DNA of 64,000 nt. Origin: Lucinisca nassula. Taxonomy: Eukaryota; Mollusca; Bivalvia; Lucinida; Lucinidae. The DNA lies in NCBI GenBank assembly GCA_963580285.1, contig OY757023.1:91661108-91725107 (forward strand). Reading direction: 5' to 3'. Under the pieces are notes generated by a model. It was given only the letters and a program-made list of their open reading frames with translations, searched no databases and was not told where the DNA came from. A program made the translations under genes and the position numbers. Shown in pieces: positions 20,819-32,745 of this stretch. The stretch's first letter is position 1. Each line of letters starts with the position of its first letter.

Positions 20819-21125
20819 CCGGGTTAATTTAAAGAGGTTGAAAATAATGCCGATAAATAGACTTCAAAGAAAAGAAACCTAATCAAGATGGCATGAAGAT
20901 TGTTGTTGTTTTTCTGCGATAAAAAGAGTGTGCTCGGCAGGCTTCATTTACAATCGATAGTGACAAAAGTGCTATCGATTGTCGCCGACGTTGCTCAGAA
21001 CGATTAGTTTTCGATGTTCAGCGACAATCGGTACAACACTACACCGCATTATGCGACGTCTGATCTGGGCCTGCACTGTTTGCCAGGGTACCCGTTTTGG
21101 GCTTTCTGGAACAAAATGGGTTAAC

Positions 21126-21640
21126 TGTCATTGTACAGAGAACATTCTTTATAACGAAAGTATTTACTAACAAAAGGAGGGTTCTCTGACTGTAAAATGA
21201 CAGTAAACAAACCTGGATTTATACATAGGGACATTTGAGGACAAATACTGTCGATATTTGTTAGAATCGCCTGAAGTTAATAAATATCGACAATATGTGT
21301 TTCTTGGAGCATTAAACAAAATATTCCTGAACAGCTTTTGAGTTTCCTTATTATAATCAGTTTCATTCATTTTCGGTTAAGAAGTCCTGTCACTGAAACT
21401 GTCATTTTAATAAGTTTCGATGTTATAAGGAATGTTGGTATAAAAAGGGTGGACTGTCCTGCCCTTTTCTGCTTGACTGTCAATCAACCTAAAGTAACTA
21501 ATGTACCTTGGTTATAATGCTAATGTCCATGTGACTATCACAGATTAATACAGCTATATGGCAAAAGTAGTGTTTCTACAAAATTCGGATAAATAACATT
21601 TAACTGGAAATTTCACAAAAACCAGGTTTTCAAAAAGTTG
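21126..21640. other. Intronic stretch, no gene seen
   Basis: AT-rich, with a small inverted repeat GACAAATACTGTCGATATTT / AAATATCGACAATATGTG at 21240-21300. Confidence 0.5.
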
Positions 21641-22625
21641 TATGAAACCAGGAAAGCATCACAAGTGCAGAGTTGTCATTCTTGTATGCAACAATCTACA
21701 CTGACATGTTCTATAATCCTACCAAGTATCATTAAAATATTTCAAACGGTTGGAAGAAATGCTCTGGTCGCGAAATGTTGAAAAATATGGATCAGGAGAG
21801 ATAATTCAAAAAGGAAGACAAGCAGAGTTGTCCTTCTTGAACGCGACACTCGGCAATGATATATTCTGTAATTTTACCAGGTATTATTAAAATATTTCAG
21901 TTGCCGAGTTATGCTCCGGAAACGAAAATAAAGCAAAAATACGGATCAGAGGAGATAATTCAAAAACTGCTTAAGCAGAGTTGTCATTCTTGCACGCCAC
22001 ACTGACACAGTTCTATAATCTTACCAAGTATATTTAAAAGATTTCAAACTGTTGCGAAGTTATGCATCGGAAATGAAATGTTGAAAAATATGGATCAAGG
22101 GAAATAATTCGAAAATGAAGATAAGCAGAGTTGTCATTCTTGCACGGGACACTCCACAATGACCTGTTCTGTAACCCTACCAAGTATTATTAAAATATTT
22201 CAAACAGTTGCCGATTTATGCTCCGGATATGGATCAGGGGAGATAATTCAAAAAAAAAGATAAGCAGAGTTTTCATTCTTGCACGCAACATTCCGCACCG
22301 ACCTGTTCTTTTATCCTACCAAGTATTATTAAAATATTTGAAATGATGGTGGAGTTATGCATTGGAAACGAAATGTTGAAAAATATTTATCAGGGGAGAA
22401 AATAAAGATAAGCAGAGTTGTCAATCTTGCACATAACACTCTGCAGCATGACCTTTCTATGATCCTACCAAGTATTATTTAAATATTTCAAACGGCTGCC
22501 AAGTTATGCTCCAGAAACGAAAATAAAGTAAATGTATGGATCAGAGGAGATAATTAAAAACAAAGACTATCAGAGTTGTCATTCTTGCATGTGACACTCC
22601 GCACCGGTTTAGTTCCTGGAGCAGA
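21640..22625. repeat. Tandem array, about 145-155 bp monomer
   Basis: About seven degenerate units with CAGAGTTGTCATTCTTGCA, CCTACCAAGTATTATTAAAA TATTTCAAACG and GATCAGGGGAGATAATTC. Units start near 21660, 21820, 21970, 22125, 22265, 22405 and 22565. Confidence 0.85.
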
Positions 22626-22639
22626 TGGCAATCTGACTT

Positions 22640-22800
22640 TTTAATATTTTTCATAGTAAATAAGGCTTGACATTATATGTGAATTGTCTGCTTGGCAGAC
22701 AATTCACATGTAATGTCAGGCCTTATTTTCACTAAAAATTGAGAAAAACGCACTTTGAAAATGTTGTCTGGTAGTCGTGACTAACAGTTGAAGGGTTAAT
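22640..22800. repeat. MITE with hairpin centre
   Basis: AAGGCTTGACATTATATGTG pairs with CACATGTAATGTCAGGCCTT around AATTGTCTGCTTGGCAGACA; ends in GAAGGGTTAA. It sits 60 bp from the donor of the 22860-22945 exon. Confidence 0.7.
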
Positions 22801-22844
22801 ATTGAAGTATGATAGAAGGCATGTTCACTGACTGATATCAGTTA

Positions 22845-23290
<446 letters not shown>

Positions 23291-23604
23291 CTTAACAAAT
23301 AAGGCTTGAACAACCGGACTCCGGATAATTTTTCCATTTTTGTAATGCAAGGGGTGACAACTATTGTAACTTAATATTTGCTTTCCTGCATAAAATAAAT
23401 GGTGTCTATATATATCTAAAATATTTTTAAAAGAGTTGCTTCCCTTGAATGTGTAGCCATCTCCTAGCTGCATCCCCCACAGACTCTAAAAGTGCTAAAC
23501 ATAACGGAAGCAGACAACTTAAGTTTTTCCTTACTTATTATCTCATATGAAATGTCAAGTGTGATTTTCAGGATTTGAAAAAAAACAACAAAAAAACATT
23601 CAAC

Positions 23605-25557
23605 GAGAGGGCCATGATGGCCCTGGATCGCTCACCTGATCCACAGTGTAACAAGTGGGCTCCAGGGAGGGACAATATTGGCCCAAGGGCTTTAATGTGC
23701 ATAATGTTGAGGTAGGTCTTAAAGGTGAAGCTTCATACCAAACATCAACAAAGGCTATAATTTGAACAACCTTGGCAAAGGTCCACTAGATGAAGCTACA
23801 CACCAAATATCAAAGACCTGGGCCTTGTGGTTTCAGAGAAGAAGATTTTTTTTAAAGATATTCCCTACATAAGCATAGCCTATGCAAAACCAAATGGCCC
23901 CGGGGCTATATAAGTCAATGTAAAACCAAAGGGCCCCGGGTGGGGGCATTTGTGGCCCCAGGGCTGTAATTTGAACAATCTTGGTAGAAGTCCACAAGAT
24001 GAAGCTCCATACCAAATATCAAAGATTGTTCAAATTATAGCCCTTGGGCCAAAAATGCCCCCGCTCCAGGTCTTTGATATTTGGTATGGAGCTTCATCTA
24101 GTGGACCTCTACCTTGCAGCCTTGCAGTTTCAGAGAAAAGATTTCCCTTTATAAGTCTATGTAAAACCAAAGGGTCTCCGAGCAGCTACATTTTTGGCTC
24201 CAGGGCTATAATTTGTACAATCTTGATAGAGGTCCACTAGATGAAATTTCACACCAAATATCAAAGACCTAGGCCTTGTAGTTTCACAGAAGAAGATTTT
24301 TAAAGATTTTCCCTATATTAAGTCTATGTAAAACCAAAGGGCCCCAGAGCGGGGCATTTTTGGTTTCAGGGCTATAATTTGAACAATCTTGATAGAGGTC
24401 CACTAGATGAAATTTCACACCAAATATCAAAGTCCTAGGCCTTGCGGTTTCAGAGAAGAAGATTTTTAAAGATTTTTCCCTTTATAAGTCTATGTAAAAC
24501 CAAACGGAGCGGGGGCATTTTTGGCCCAAGGGCTATAATTTGAACAATCTTGGTAGAGGTCCACTAGATTAAGCTTCATACTAACTAGCAAAGACCTGGG
24601 CCTTCTGGTTTCAGATAAGAAGATTTATAATAGTTATCCCGAAATAAGCCTATGTAAAACCAGTCGGCCTTTGCGCGGGGGCATTTTTGGCCCCAGGGCT
24701 ATAATTTGAACAATCTTGGTAGAGGTCCACAAGATGAAGCTTCATACCAAATATCAAAGACCTGGGCCTTCTGGTTTCAGACAAGAAGATTTTTGAATGT
24801 TTTCCCTATATAAGCATATGTAAAACCGGTGGGCCCCAGCGCGGGGCATTTTTGGCCCCAGGGATATAATTTGATCCATCTTGGTAGATGTCCATTAGGA
24901 GAAGCTTCATACCAAATATCAAAGACCTGGGCCTTGTGGTTTCAGAGATAAAGACTTTTAAAGATTTTCCCTTTATAAGTCTATGTTAAACCAAAGGGCC
25001 CAAGAGCGGGGGCATTTTTGGCCCAAGGGCTTTAATTTTATCAATCTTGGTAGAGGTCCATTAGATGAAGCTTCATACCAAATATCAAAGTCCTGGGCCT
25101 TGCGGTTTCAGAGAAGAAGTTTTTAAAGATTTTCCCTATAAAAGCCTATGTAAAACGAAAGGGCCCCGGGGCGGGGGCATTTTTTGCCCCAGCACTATAA
25201 TTTGAACAATCTTAGTAGGGGTCCACTAGATGAAGCTTCATACCAAATATCAAAGACCTGGGCCCTGGGGTTTCAGAGAAGAAGATTTTTTAAGTTTTCA
25301 GTGAAAAAAATCTATTTTTGACTCCTGTGACCTAGATGTGCAATGGACCGGAACCATTTGAACAACTTTGAAAGGGGACTACCTAAGAATCATTCCTGTG
25401 AAGTTTGGTCAAAATCCGATCAGTGGTTTAGGAGGGGATGTCGTTTGAATAAATTGTTTACACACACACGGATGGATGCACGGAGGCACACAGGGACGCA
25501 CGACAGACAAAAAGTAATCCCAAAAGCTCACCTCGTCACTACGTGATGGTGAGCTAA
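23605..25557. repeat. Tandem array, 166-bp monomer, about 10 copies
   Basis: Monomer: GGGCTATAATTTGAACAATC, GGTCCACTAGATGAAGCTTC, ACCAAATATCAAAGACCTGG, GGTTTCAGAGAAGAAGATTT, AAGTCTATGTAAAACCAAAG, GGGGCATTTTTGGCC. It begins with a small palindrome GAGGGCCATGATGGCCCT and GGATCGCTCACCTGA, and ends with a non-repeated stretch, CGGATGGATGCACGGAGGC and GATGGTGAGCTAAAAAT. The array at 43425-46149 is built from a related monomer. Confidence 0.92.
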
Positions 25558-25787
25558 AAATACTGTCTACTGCAGTTTTGCAACACAAAAATACAGAACA
25601 CTGTATCAACCCATTTGCGTTTAATGATCTCGTATCACCATCATTTTAATTGAGGCTGCCTGTAAGGTCTTGCATTTGCATGTTATAGAAGGCAGCTATG
25701 TGTAATGCAAAACCACATATGTAAACATAATGAGGCTACATACATGCAGGATGTAGTGCCATATTTTTCTGTTAAAATTTACGATTT

Positions 25788-26025
25788 AAGGGGAATGGGA
25801 ACACCTGGCAGATTTTTCTGCCATTTTTCAAAGGGAGACAACTTTCAGGACTTCCTGTCCGCTTTCTATAAGCTCTGTCCAACTGAAAAAGGGCTCTACT
25901 CTTAAAGGAAAGAATTTGCTCCTCAGGAGCAAATTCTTTCCATTAAGTGTTGACCCCTCTTGACATGGGAGACAAAATACTTTTGCAGGAGTTGCCTCCC
26001 TTGAAGGTGTATCCATTCCCCATTT
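25788..26025. repeat. Palindromic MITE, family G
   Basis: Well kept: AATGGGAACACCTGGCAG, the hairpin AGAATTTGCTCCTCAGGAGC, and AAGGTGTATCCATTCCCC at the right edge. Confidence 0.8.
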
Positions 26026-26136
26026 TGGAAGAATAATGTTATATACGAACATATCTTGAGCTCTTGCACAGTTTCACATCTCACAGATTTTCCGAGATCT
26101 TATGCCTAACATTCAACAATCCATGTCCTATGTGAT

Positions 26137-26433
26137 TTTGTTTGTTTGAGTTGAGATTTTACGTCCCCGTCAACACTATTAAGGTCATTTTGGAGACGTT
26201 GCTTCGAATTTTGTGGGACTTTTACCCGACAATGAGATGCAATGACATCTCAAGCCCTGTCGCCCAATGAAACCAATAGGGTTTATAAGCATGGACTGTC
26301 CAACTCGCACCGCTTTGCCTGGGCAGGCTTAGATCCTCTAAGCGGTTTACCAGTACTCGTGTGCGGGTCGGTTTCAGCTCTGCGTGGAAGAATCATGCAG
26401 CCCATCTATTTCTTCAAGCCCCAATTGGTGGGG
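26137..26433 (-). mobile_element. SINE (292-bp family), full length
   Basis: TTTGTTTGAGTTGAGATTTT tail side, TGGAAGAATCATGCAGCCCA head side. The head end is slightly altered (CCCCAATTGGTGGGG). Confidence 0.82.
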
Positions 26434-26559
26434 TATCAAAAGGTTACATTTAGCAACAGTCAAACTTCCATGGCTCAAGCACCTTTGGGACCATGATTCA
26501 GATGATAAAAAGGGAATGACAGATGGATATTTTTTCCATCTTCTAGAAAATAAAGGTAC

Positions 26560-26625
26560 GCTGTGTGTACTCATTAGAATCGCCTCATTGAGGCGATTCT
26601 AATGAGAACACATAACATACATTTT
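26560..26625. repeat. Hairpin, TTAGAATCGCCTC type
   Basis: GTGTGTACTCATTAGAATCG and its inverse. Flanks (TTCTAGAAAATAAAGGTA on the left, ATACATTTTCAAGAT on the right) match those of 8322-8386, so both belong to one larger MITE. Confidence 0.8.
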
Positions 26626-26713
26626 CAAGATGATTTATCTTAAGTACATGTATATTGATTACTGGAGCAATGGTGTAAATTTCCTAGGGACTCAAAAACA
26701 AGTTTAATTTTAA

Positions 26714-26934
26714 CCCTTTTTGTACCAAATGAAATCTTCCTCCTTGTATATAGCAGGAGTCCATTTCAAAATGTTGGGGTGTCAGGTTGTGTTTTCTTCA
26801 AAATTTATTTTGAAAATGACTGAACTTTTAGCAAACAGTGGAGGCCCTGATCAGACGCCACGTTCTGCGGTGTCTGATCTGGGCCTGCACTGTTTGCCAG
26901 GGTACCCCTTTTGGGGTTTCTGGTACAAAATGGG
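26714..26934. mobile_element. TTAA-flanked MITE, family B, best-kept copy
   Basis: CCCTTTTTGTACCAAATGAA to CTGGTACAAAATGGG, TTAA at 26710-26713 and 26935-26938. The stem GCAAACAGTGGAGGCCCTGA / GGGCCTGCACTGTTTGC encloses GATCAGACGCCACGTTCTGC. It lies 50 bp from an aPKC exon. Confidence 0.85.
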
Positions 26935-26987
26935 TTAAGCCTAGTAAACAAGCCATCGGTGTTAGAAAGATCAAAGATTCACAATAC

Positions 26988-27124
26988 CTCTCTGATGTAG
27001 GAAGTTGAGAGCTAGAACTATTTCTGCAGAGTAAAATCTTGCATGCTCTTCAGGAAGACGTCGCTGTCGTTGCATGTGAAACATCAGATCTCCTCCGTTG
27101 ACAAACTCTATCACAAAGAACAAC
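26988..27124 (-). CDS. aPKC: aPKC exon: hinge region, helices D and E
   Basis: 137 nt (1 + 45 codons + 1); acceptor CTTTTCAG, donor GTATTG. It encodes [18 protein letters not shown], which includes the ATP-pocket hinge and the gatekeeper region, then [20 protein letters not shown] and FLHQR. The final G starts a Gly codon completed by the next exon (RGIVYRDL), matching the usual start of the catalytic loop. Confidence 0.95.
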
Positions 27125-27157
27125 CTGAAAAGAAGTGAGACACAGCCTACAAGAAGA

Positions 27158-27400
27158 CCTTCTACAAACTCTGACTCAGATCAGCCTTTATCAAATGAGC
27201 CAGCGCACGACAAAACCTACATAAAGATGTGTGACCTTCAACTACCCGGTTAAGTCTGCTCATTTACTCACTAAGACAAGAGATGCTGTGTATCTCTCTT
27301 AGAATAACCTTCAGGCTACAAAAGGTACATGGGAACAGAAAAGGCTCTGATCAGACTGCCTGAATGTGCAGGCTGATCTGAGTCTTTGCTGGTTGCACAA
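27158..27400. repeat. Palindromic repeat, GACTCAGATCAG type
   Basis: AACTCTGACTCAGATCAGCC, GCCAGCGCACGACAAAACCT, and AAGGCTCTGATCAGACTGCC with GATCTGAGTCTTTGCTGGTT. Two overlapping, rearranged copies. Confidence 0.6.
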
Positions 27401-27410
27401 GCCTTAATCT

Positions 27411-27674
27411 TTGGCCCCCGCCCATCGGGGCTTGGAAAAATAGATGGGCTGCATGATGCTTCCATGAAGAGCTGAAACTGACCCGCACATGAGTACTGGT
27501 AAACCGCTTCAGGATCTAAGCCTGCCCAGGCAAAGTGGTGCGAGTCTGCCCGCCCATGCTTATAAACCCTATTAGTTTCATTGGGCGGTAGGGCTTGAGA
27601 TGTCATTTCATCTCAATGTCGGGTAAAAGTCCAACAAAATTGGAAGCAACGTCTCCAAAATGACCTATACAGTC
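27411..27674 (+). mobile_element. SINE (292-bp family), plus strand
   Basis: Begins GGCCCCCGCCCATCGGGGC and runs to ATGACCTATACAGT; the 3' end (GGGACGTTAAACCTC) is replaced by CTCCTAAAATTTAAC. Confidence 0.82.
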
Positions 27675-27724
27675 TCCTAAAATTTAACAAATTGGTTCCA
27701 TGATCCAGCAAAGAGTCCAAAATG

Positions 27725-27800
27725 TGCAGATGGAATAGCAAACACTGTAGACCCTGATCAGGAGCAGTCTGATCTGGGCCTGCACTGTTTGCTAATGTAC
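27725..27800. repeat. Palindromic MITE core, family E
   Basis: GCAAACACTGTAGACCCTGA TCAGG then AGCAGTCTGATCTGGGCCTG. The left arm is deleted by about 10 bp. Confidence 0.65.
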
Positions 27801-27945
27801 TCTGTCCCAATACTTAGGATCATTACAGAATTCATTTTTGTTTTGTTGAATTATAAACACAGTTTCCACTTTGGACCTAAAAGGCCGTGGTGTATTTCAC
27901 AAACATGATTTCTGGCAAGTGTTGCCAATCTTCTATATGTATTAC

Positions 27946-28043
27946 CTGCTAGGGGTCTGGAAGCAAGAATGTAGCCCAACCAGGAAGGGGTAGTTGGTGG
28001 CTGTCTCAAACACATGTTTCTCTGTTTGCACCCAGTCTATATC
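27946..28043 (-). CDS. aPKC: aPKC exon: helix C and strands 4-5
   Basis: 98 nt; acceptor TATCTAG, donor GTAAT. It reads [18 protein letters not shown] and then [14 protein letters not shown]. The Glu in QTEKHVFE is the helix C residue that salt-bridges with the ATP lysine encoded by the exon before it. The last two bases (AG) complete an Arg codon with the first base of the next exon, giving [10 protein letters not shown] across the junction. Confidence 0.95.
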
Positions 28044-28180
28044 CTAGATAATATATAAAATTTCTGAATTAAATTTTTTTCCCTCTTTCCTTCAATTAAG
28101 GTACTATAACTATGTTCAATACTAAAGTGTCAGCCCTTAGCAAATCAATTATAACAAATGTCATCTTCTACATTGTCTTT

Positions 28181-28424
28181 TGATGTTTTTTTTTTTTTTT
28201 TTTGGTTTTACGGCATTTTAATATTATTTCACTTATTTCGAGCTGATCATTAATCAGAGGTGGGGGAAAATCAGAGTACCCGGAGAAAAACCACCTGACC
28301 TTCTTTGCAGAACTTGGCTTCTCACATGTGGCCCAAGCCAGGCGTGGCCCAAGCGAGGTGTGAACCACAGAGGTGAGAGACCTAATGATTAAGTGTCAGC
28401 ACTCTTACCCATTAGGCCATGTAT
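28181..28424 (-). mobile_element. tRNA-derived SINE (T1)
   Basis: A T-run at 28185-28203 marks the poly-A tail of a minus-strand copy. The body holds GAGTACCCGGAGAAAAACCA, the tRNA-like head is AAGCGAGGTGTGAACCACAG and CTTACCCATTAGGCCATG. AGGCGTGGCCCAAGC is locally duplicated. Confidence 0.85.
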
Positions 28425-28479
28425 TTTAAAAGTTGTTTCTGCAAATGGAGTGGATATATTTTACCCCGGCCGCAGAGCC

Positions 28480-28560
28480 GTAAATCATAATCTGCGACAA
28501 TAAAACTGATAATTTACCTCTGCAAATGACAATTTTCAATGTAGTTATCCACATTTTAAT
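28480..28560. repeat. Fragment of the GGGGATAACTG MITE
   Basis: TCTGCGACAATAAAACTGAT, AATTTACCTCTGCAAATGAC and CAATGTAGTTATCCAC match the right half of 9779-9948. Confidence 0.55.
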
Positions 28561-28585
28561 GCACTTAGTCATTTGTAAGGCTTAA

Positions 28586-28804
28586 CTCTTTTTGTACCAA
28601 ATAGAATCTTCCTCCTTATATATAGCAGGAGTCATTTCAAAATTTATGGGTTTCAGGTTGTGTTTTCTTCAAAATTTATTTGGAAAATGTCTGAAGTTTT
28701 AGCAACAGTGGAGGCCCTGATCAGACTCCGCATTCTGGGGCATCTGATCTGGACCTGCACTGATTGCACGGGTACCCGTTTTGGGGTTTCCGGTACAAAA
28801 TGGG
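28586..28804. mobile_element. MITE, family B
   Basis: CTCTTTTTGTACCAAATAGA to CCGGTACAAAATGGG; TTAA at the left only (28582-28585), the right edge is TTGT. Confidence 0.8.
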
Positions 28805-28999
28805 TTGTACATTTTTTCCAAGAACAGTAAGAGCTGTCAGATGTATAAACATAACGTCAGACAATGAAAACCAACGTTATGTGATGTCGGATTTTCAACA
28901 GTATATAGCAGAATACACCACCGCAAATCTTAGATGTTATCCAATGAGATGTCTTATTACATATGCAAGTGCATTAAAATAAAGGTTTAAGCCACCCAC

Positions 29000-29164
29000 C
29001 TCATCATCATTGACCAATTCTTTCTTGATCACCTTCATAGCGTACAGTCGTTTTGTTCTCTTCTGTTCTACCATTAACACCTTGGCGTAACTGCCACGAC
29101 CAATCACTCGCAAGATGTTGAAGTCATCTAGAGTAACACCATGACTCTCTCCTAAATTATTGGC
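29000..29164 (-). CDS. aPKC: aPKC exon: start of kinase domain, glycine loop and ATP lysine
   Basis: 165 nt, 55 codons, phase 0 at both ends; acceptor TTTCAG, donor GTGGGT. The first dozen residues (ANNLGESHG onward) are hinge. [18 protein letters not shown] then carries the nucleotide-binding loop, in which the second position after the last glycine is Tyr-Ala as in atypical PKCs. [15 protein letters not shown] holds the ATP-anchoring lysine and the start of the regulatory helix C. The final NDDE joins [12 protein letters not shown] in the next exon without a split codon, which reproduces the well-known NDDEDIDW stretch of the family. Confidence 0.95.
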
Positions 29165-29200
29165 CTGAAACAGAATAGAATATTATATGTAACGCTTAAG

Positions 29201-29411
29201 ACGCCGAGAAAAACTACATCTGAAAATGTCGTCTGCTGATTTTCTTTTGCAAACATTTTAAAAATAATTTTGCATACAGACAAACAGTGTGGGCCCAGAT
29301 CAGACTGCTCCTACAGGAGCAGTCTGATCTGGGTCCACATCATTTGCATAAAAATTACTCTTAAGGAAACCGGCAGACGACAATTGTAGTGATCAGCATT
29401 TTATGGGTTAA
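29201..29411. mobile_element. TTAA-flanked MITE, family E
   Basis: CTTAAGACGCCGAGAAAAAC, CTGAAAATGTCGTCTGC, the hairpin CAGATCAGACTGCTCCTACA GGAGCAG, CGGCAGACGACAATTG and TTTTATGGGTTAA. A truncated second copy of the left half is at 29670-29790. Confidence 0.8.
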
Positions 29412-29414
29412 CAC

Positions 29415-30284
29415 ATTTTAAACTGGTTGAATCTATTCAGTAAGTCCATTTGTCACTGAACTGGTGTTGCTTCCATTTTTATTTATTTATTTTTTTCATT
29501 TTTGTTCTATATATGTATTGATTCTAATTTGAAAACTGAATGACAGTGTAGAGCCTGATCAGATGGCTTCTTCATATGATCTGGTTCTACAATGTTAAGC
29601 ATGACAATGGTTAACCTAGATGACCACATTATAGTTACTGAATTTTATATTTATTCTACACCTGAATCTTATTAACCCTTAAGCTGCCGAGAAAAACACG
29701 TCTGAAAATGTCGTCTGCTTATGTCTTCTGCTGAACCTTCTTGCAAATCTTTAAAAATATTTTCACATACAGGCAAATAGTGGTCATGGTCCCAAATACT
29801 GTAAAAATCCTAAAAATTGAAGACTTGCTGCACTCATCCCGCTATTTTAGGCACAATTTTGGGTAGCAAATTGTACTTATCAAATAATCAATTGCAAGCA
29901 AATCAGTAATGATAATTATTTTTGTGGTATTTGTTGATCGATTAATCGTACCAGCCTAATTTATAATTGCCATATAAGTGAGAAAATGAAGACTCTAGCA
30001 GTAAGGTTGTATGAGCAGTTTATAGCAAAATAAAATTAAGCTTAATTAAATTAAACACATATAATTTCTTTTTGTTTCTTTTGTCACCGTGTGGAATCCA
30101 TATAGGGTTCAATGATCATCCTGTGCAGAGTATCTTAAAATATTTTCAGGAGTTAAAACAAGTATAAACTAGAAATGGTGTTTGTAAAACACAAGGCCCC
30201 CAACCTTTGCTTGTCCTTAGATGGCAAAATATTAAACAAATATTGTTGAAGACTCAAAAATATACAACAAGAATTCTCCCGAAG
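29415..30284. other. Intronic stretch, mostly without features
   Basis: AT-rich. Fragments only: GACAGTGTAGAGCCTGATCA (29543) of a family A-like MITE and the truncated family E end at 29670. No coding signal. Confidence 0.5.
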
Positions 30285-31080
30285 GCTATGTCCCGCCTGT
30301 GGGGGCGCAAAGTCACCAAACCATGAAATCTAGGTCAAGGTCATACATGGATGCCTGCATAAAAATTTCACTCCTAGTTGCAAGCATGTACCAAGTATCA
30401 TCAATGAAACTCTTAAAAACAGACTCTTACATCAGGGTGAAAGTTAGGGTTGTCACACTATTTTACAAAGTCAGTGAACCATAAAATGTAGGTCAAGGTC
30501 AGAAATAGATACTTGCATTGAAGTTTCAATTCCTAAATGCAAGCTTGTACCAAATACAATTAATGAAGCTGTAATAGATCTTGAGAAATGGACTCTTACA
30601 TTAGATAGGGTGGTCGCAATAATTCACAAAGTCAGTGAACCATGAAATATGGGTAAAAGTCAAATATGGATGCTTGCGTTGCAGTTGCAATTCCTAGATG
30701 CAAGTTTGTACCAATTATAATTTAAAAAGCTTTAATAGTTTTCGAGAAATGGTGAAAGTCAGGGTGGTCGCAATAATTCACGAAGTCAGTCAACCATGAA
30801 ATATAGGTCAAGGTCAGATATAATGCTTGCGTTGAAGTTGCAATGCCTGGATGTAAGTTTGTACCAAGAATGATTAATGAAGCTCTAATAGTTCTCAAGA
30901 TATGGACTTGCTGACAAGATTTTATTAAAAAAAAAACAAGGCATCGCATGCGATACAAATCCCCTCGCACAAGACAACTTCGTGTGTGGAAAACACTGAA
31001 ATGGCAAAAGTCCAACTTGCTTGAGATATTATCATATGCAACATTTGAGTAAAGTTTGTTTAAAAATCCATCCATAAATG
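30285..31080. repeat. Tandem array, about 160-170 bp monomer
   Basis: Five degenerate units with AAGTCAGTGAACCATAAAAT, AGGTCAAGGTCA, TTGTACCAA and AGGGTGGTCGCAATAATTCA. Same family as 975-1400. It starts with AAGAATTCTCCCGAAGGCTA, a phrase also found before the units at 17866. Confidence 0.85.
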
Positions 31081-31084
31081 TAGG

Positions 31085-32745
31085 TTCTAGAGTGATGACA
31101 ATATTTCTCTAAAAATAGTCATAGGGACCTTGACTTGAGGCCATGGCCACGAAGTAGATCTTGCTCAAGATATTATCATAAGCATCTTTTGTGTGAAGTT
31201 AGATTAAAATCATAAATGTAGGCGGTAGAGCAATAACAAAGTTTTTCTAAAAATAGCCATAGTGACCTTGACCTTGAGGTCATGACCTTGAAAGTCAAAG
31301 CACCTCGAGATATTACCATAAGAAACATTTGTGTGAAGTTCTGTTGACATCCATCAATAAATGTAGGCACTAGAGCGATGACAAAGATTTTCTAAAAATA
31401 GCCACAGTGACCTTGACCTTGAAAGTCGAAATAGTTCGAGATATTGTCATAAGGAACATTTGTGTGAAGTTATACTGAAATCGGTGAAGAAATGTAAGCG
31501 CTAGAGCCATGTCAAAATTTTTCTAAAAATAGCCACAGTGACCTTGACCTTGAAAGTCAAACTCACTCGAGGTATTGTCATAAGGAACATTTGTGTGAAG
31601 TTATATTGAAATCAGTGAAGAAATGTAGTCGCTAGGGCGATGACAAAGTTTTTTCTAAAAATAGCCACAGTGACCTAGACCTTGAAAGTCGAAATCGCTC
31701 TAGATATTGTCTTAAGGAACATTTGTGTGAAGTTATATTGAAATTGGTGAAGAAATGTAAGCGCTAGAGCATTGACAAAGTTTTTCTAAAAATAGCCACA
31801 GTGACCTTGACCTTGAAAGTGGAACTCGCTACAGATATTGTCATAAGGAACATTTGTGTGAATCGATTTTGCAATTGGTGAAAAAATGTAAGCGCTAGAG
31901 CAATGAAAAAGTTTTTCTAAAAATAGCCACAGTGACCTTGACCTTGAAAGTCGAACTCTTTCGAGGTATTGTCATAAGAATCATTTGTGTGAAGTTATAA
32001 TAAAATCGGTGAAGAAATGTAGGCGCTGGAGCGATGACAAAGTTTTTCTAAAAATAGCCATTGTGACCTTGACTTTGAAAGTTGAAATGGCTTGAGATAT
32101 TGTCATAAGGAACATTTGTGTGAAGTTATATTGAAATCAGTGAAGAAATGTAAGCGCTAGAGCATTGACAAAGTTTTTCTAAAAATAGCCACAGTGACCT
32201 TGACCTTGAAAGTGGAACTCGCTAGAGATATTGTCATAAGGAACATTTGTGTGAAGTTATATTGAAATAGGTGAAGAAATGTAGGCGCTAGAGCGATGAC
32301 AAAATTTTTCTAAAAATAGCTACAGTGACCTTGACCTTGAGGTCATGACCCTGAAAGTCGACCTCGCTCAAGATATTGTCATAAGGCACATTTGTGTGAA
32401 GTTGTATTGAAATCAGTGAAGAAATGTAGGCGCTAGAGTGATGACAAAGTTTTTCTTAAAATAGCCACAGTGACCTTGACCTTGAGGTAATGACCTTTAA
32501 AGTCGAAATCGCTGAGATATTGTCATAAGAAACATTTGTGTGAAGTTATATTGAAATTGGTGAAGAAATGTAGGTGCTAGAGCGATGACAAAGTTTTTCT
32601 AAAAATAGCCACAGTGACCTTGACCTTGAGGTCATGACCTTGAAAGTCGAACTCGCTCGAGATTTTTTTATAAGGAACATTTGTGTGAAGTTATATTGAA
32701 ATTGGTGAAGAAATGTAGGCGCTAGAACGATGACAAAGTTTTTCA
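31085..32745. repeat. Tandem array, 131- and 146-bp monomers, about 12 copies
   Basis: Monomer: TTTTTCTAAAAATAGCCACA, GTGACCTTGACCTTGAAAGT, GAGATATTGTCATAAGGAAC, ATTTGTGTGAAGTTATATTG and GAAATGTAGGCGCTAGAGCG. In some units GAGGTCATGACCTTG is added, giving the longer version. Each unit carries two or more TGACCTTGA words. Confidence 0.92.

Larger units (their letters stand above)
18876..21041. mobile_element. hAT-like non-autonomous DNA transposon, 2166 bp
   Basis: The ends are TAGTGTTGT and its complement ACAACACTA. An exact 8-bp target duplication, CACCGCAT, lies at 18868-18875 and 21042-21049. Eight-base duplications and short TAGNG-type ends are typical of hAT elements. Next to both ends are clusters of ATCGATT/ATCGGT words (subterminal repeats). 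No transposase frame is visible. Inside are a dead reverse transcriptase piece (19098-19308), a block shared with the pogo-like element at 36375-37701 (19679-20165) and a 91-bp tandem repeat (20542-20818). Confidence 0.88.
18739..21120. mobile_element. TTAA-flanked MITE, family B, split by a hAT-like insertion
   Basis: Left part CCCTTTTTGTACCAAATGAA to GATCAGACACCGCAT (18739-18875); right part from 21050 (TATGCGACGTCTGATCTGGG) to ACAAAATGGG (21120). TTAA at 18735-18738 and 21121-21124. Removing 18876-21049 restores a normal family B copy. Confidence 0.88.
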
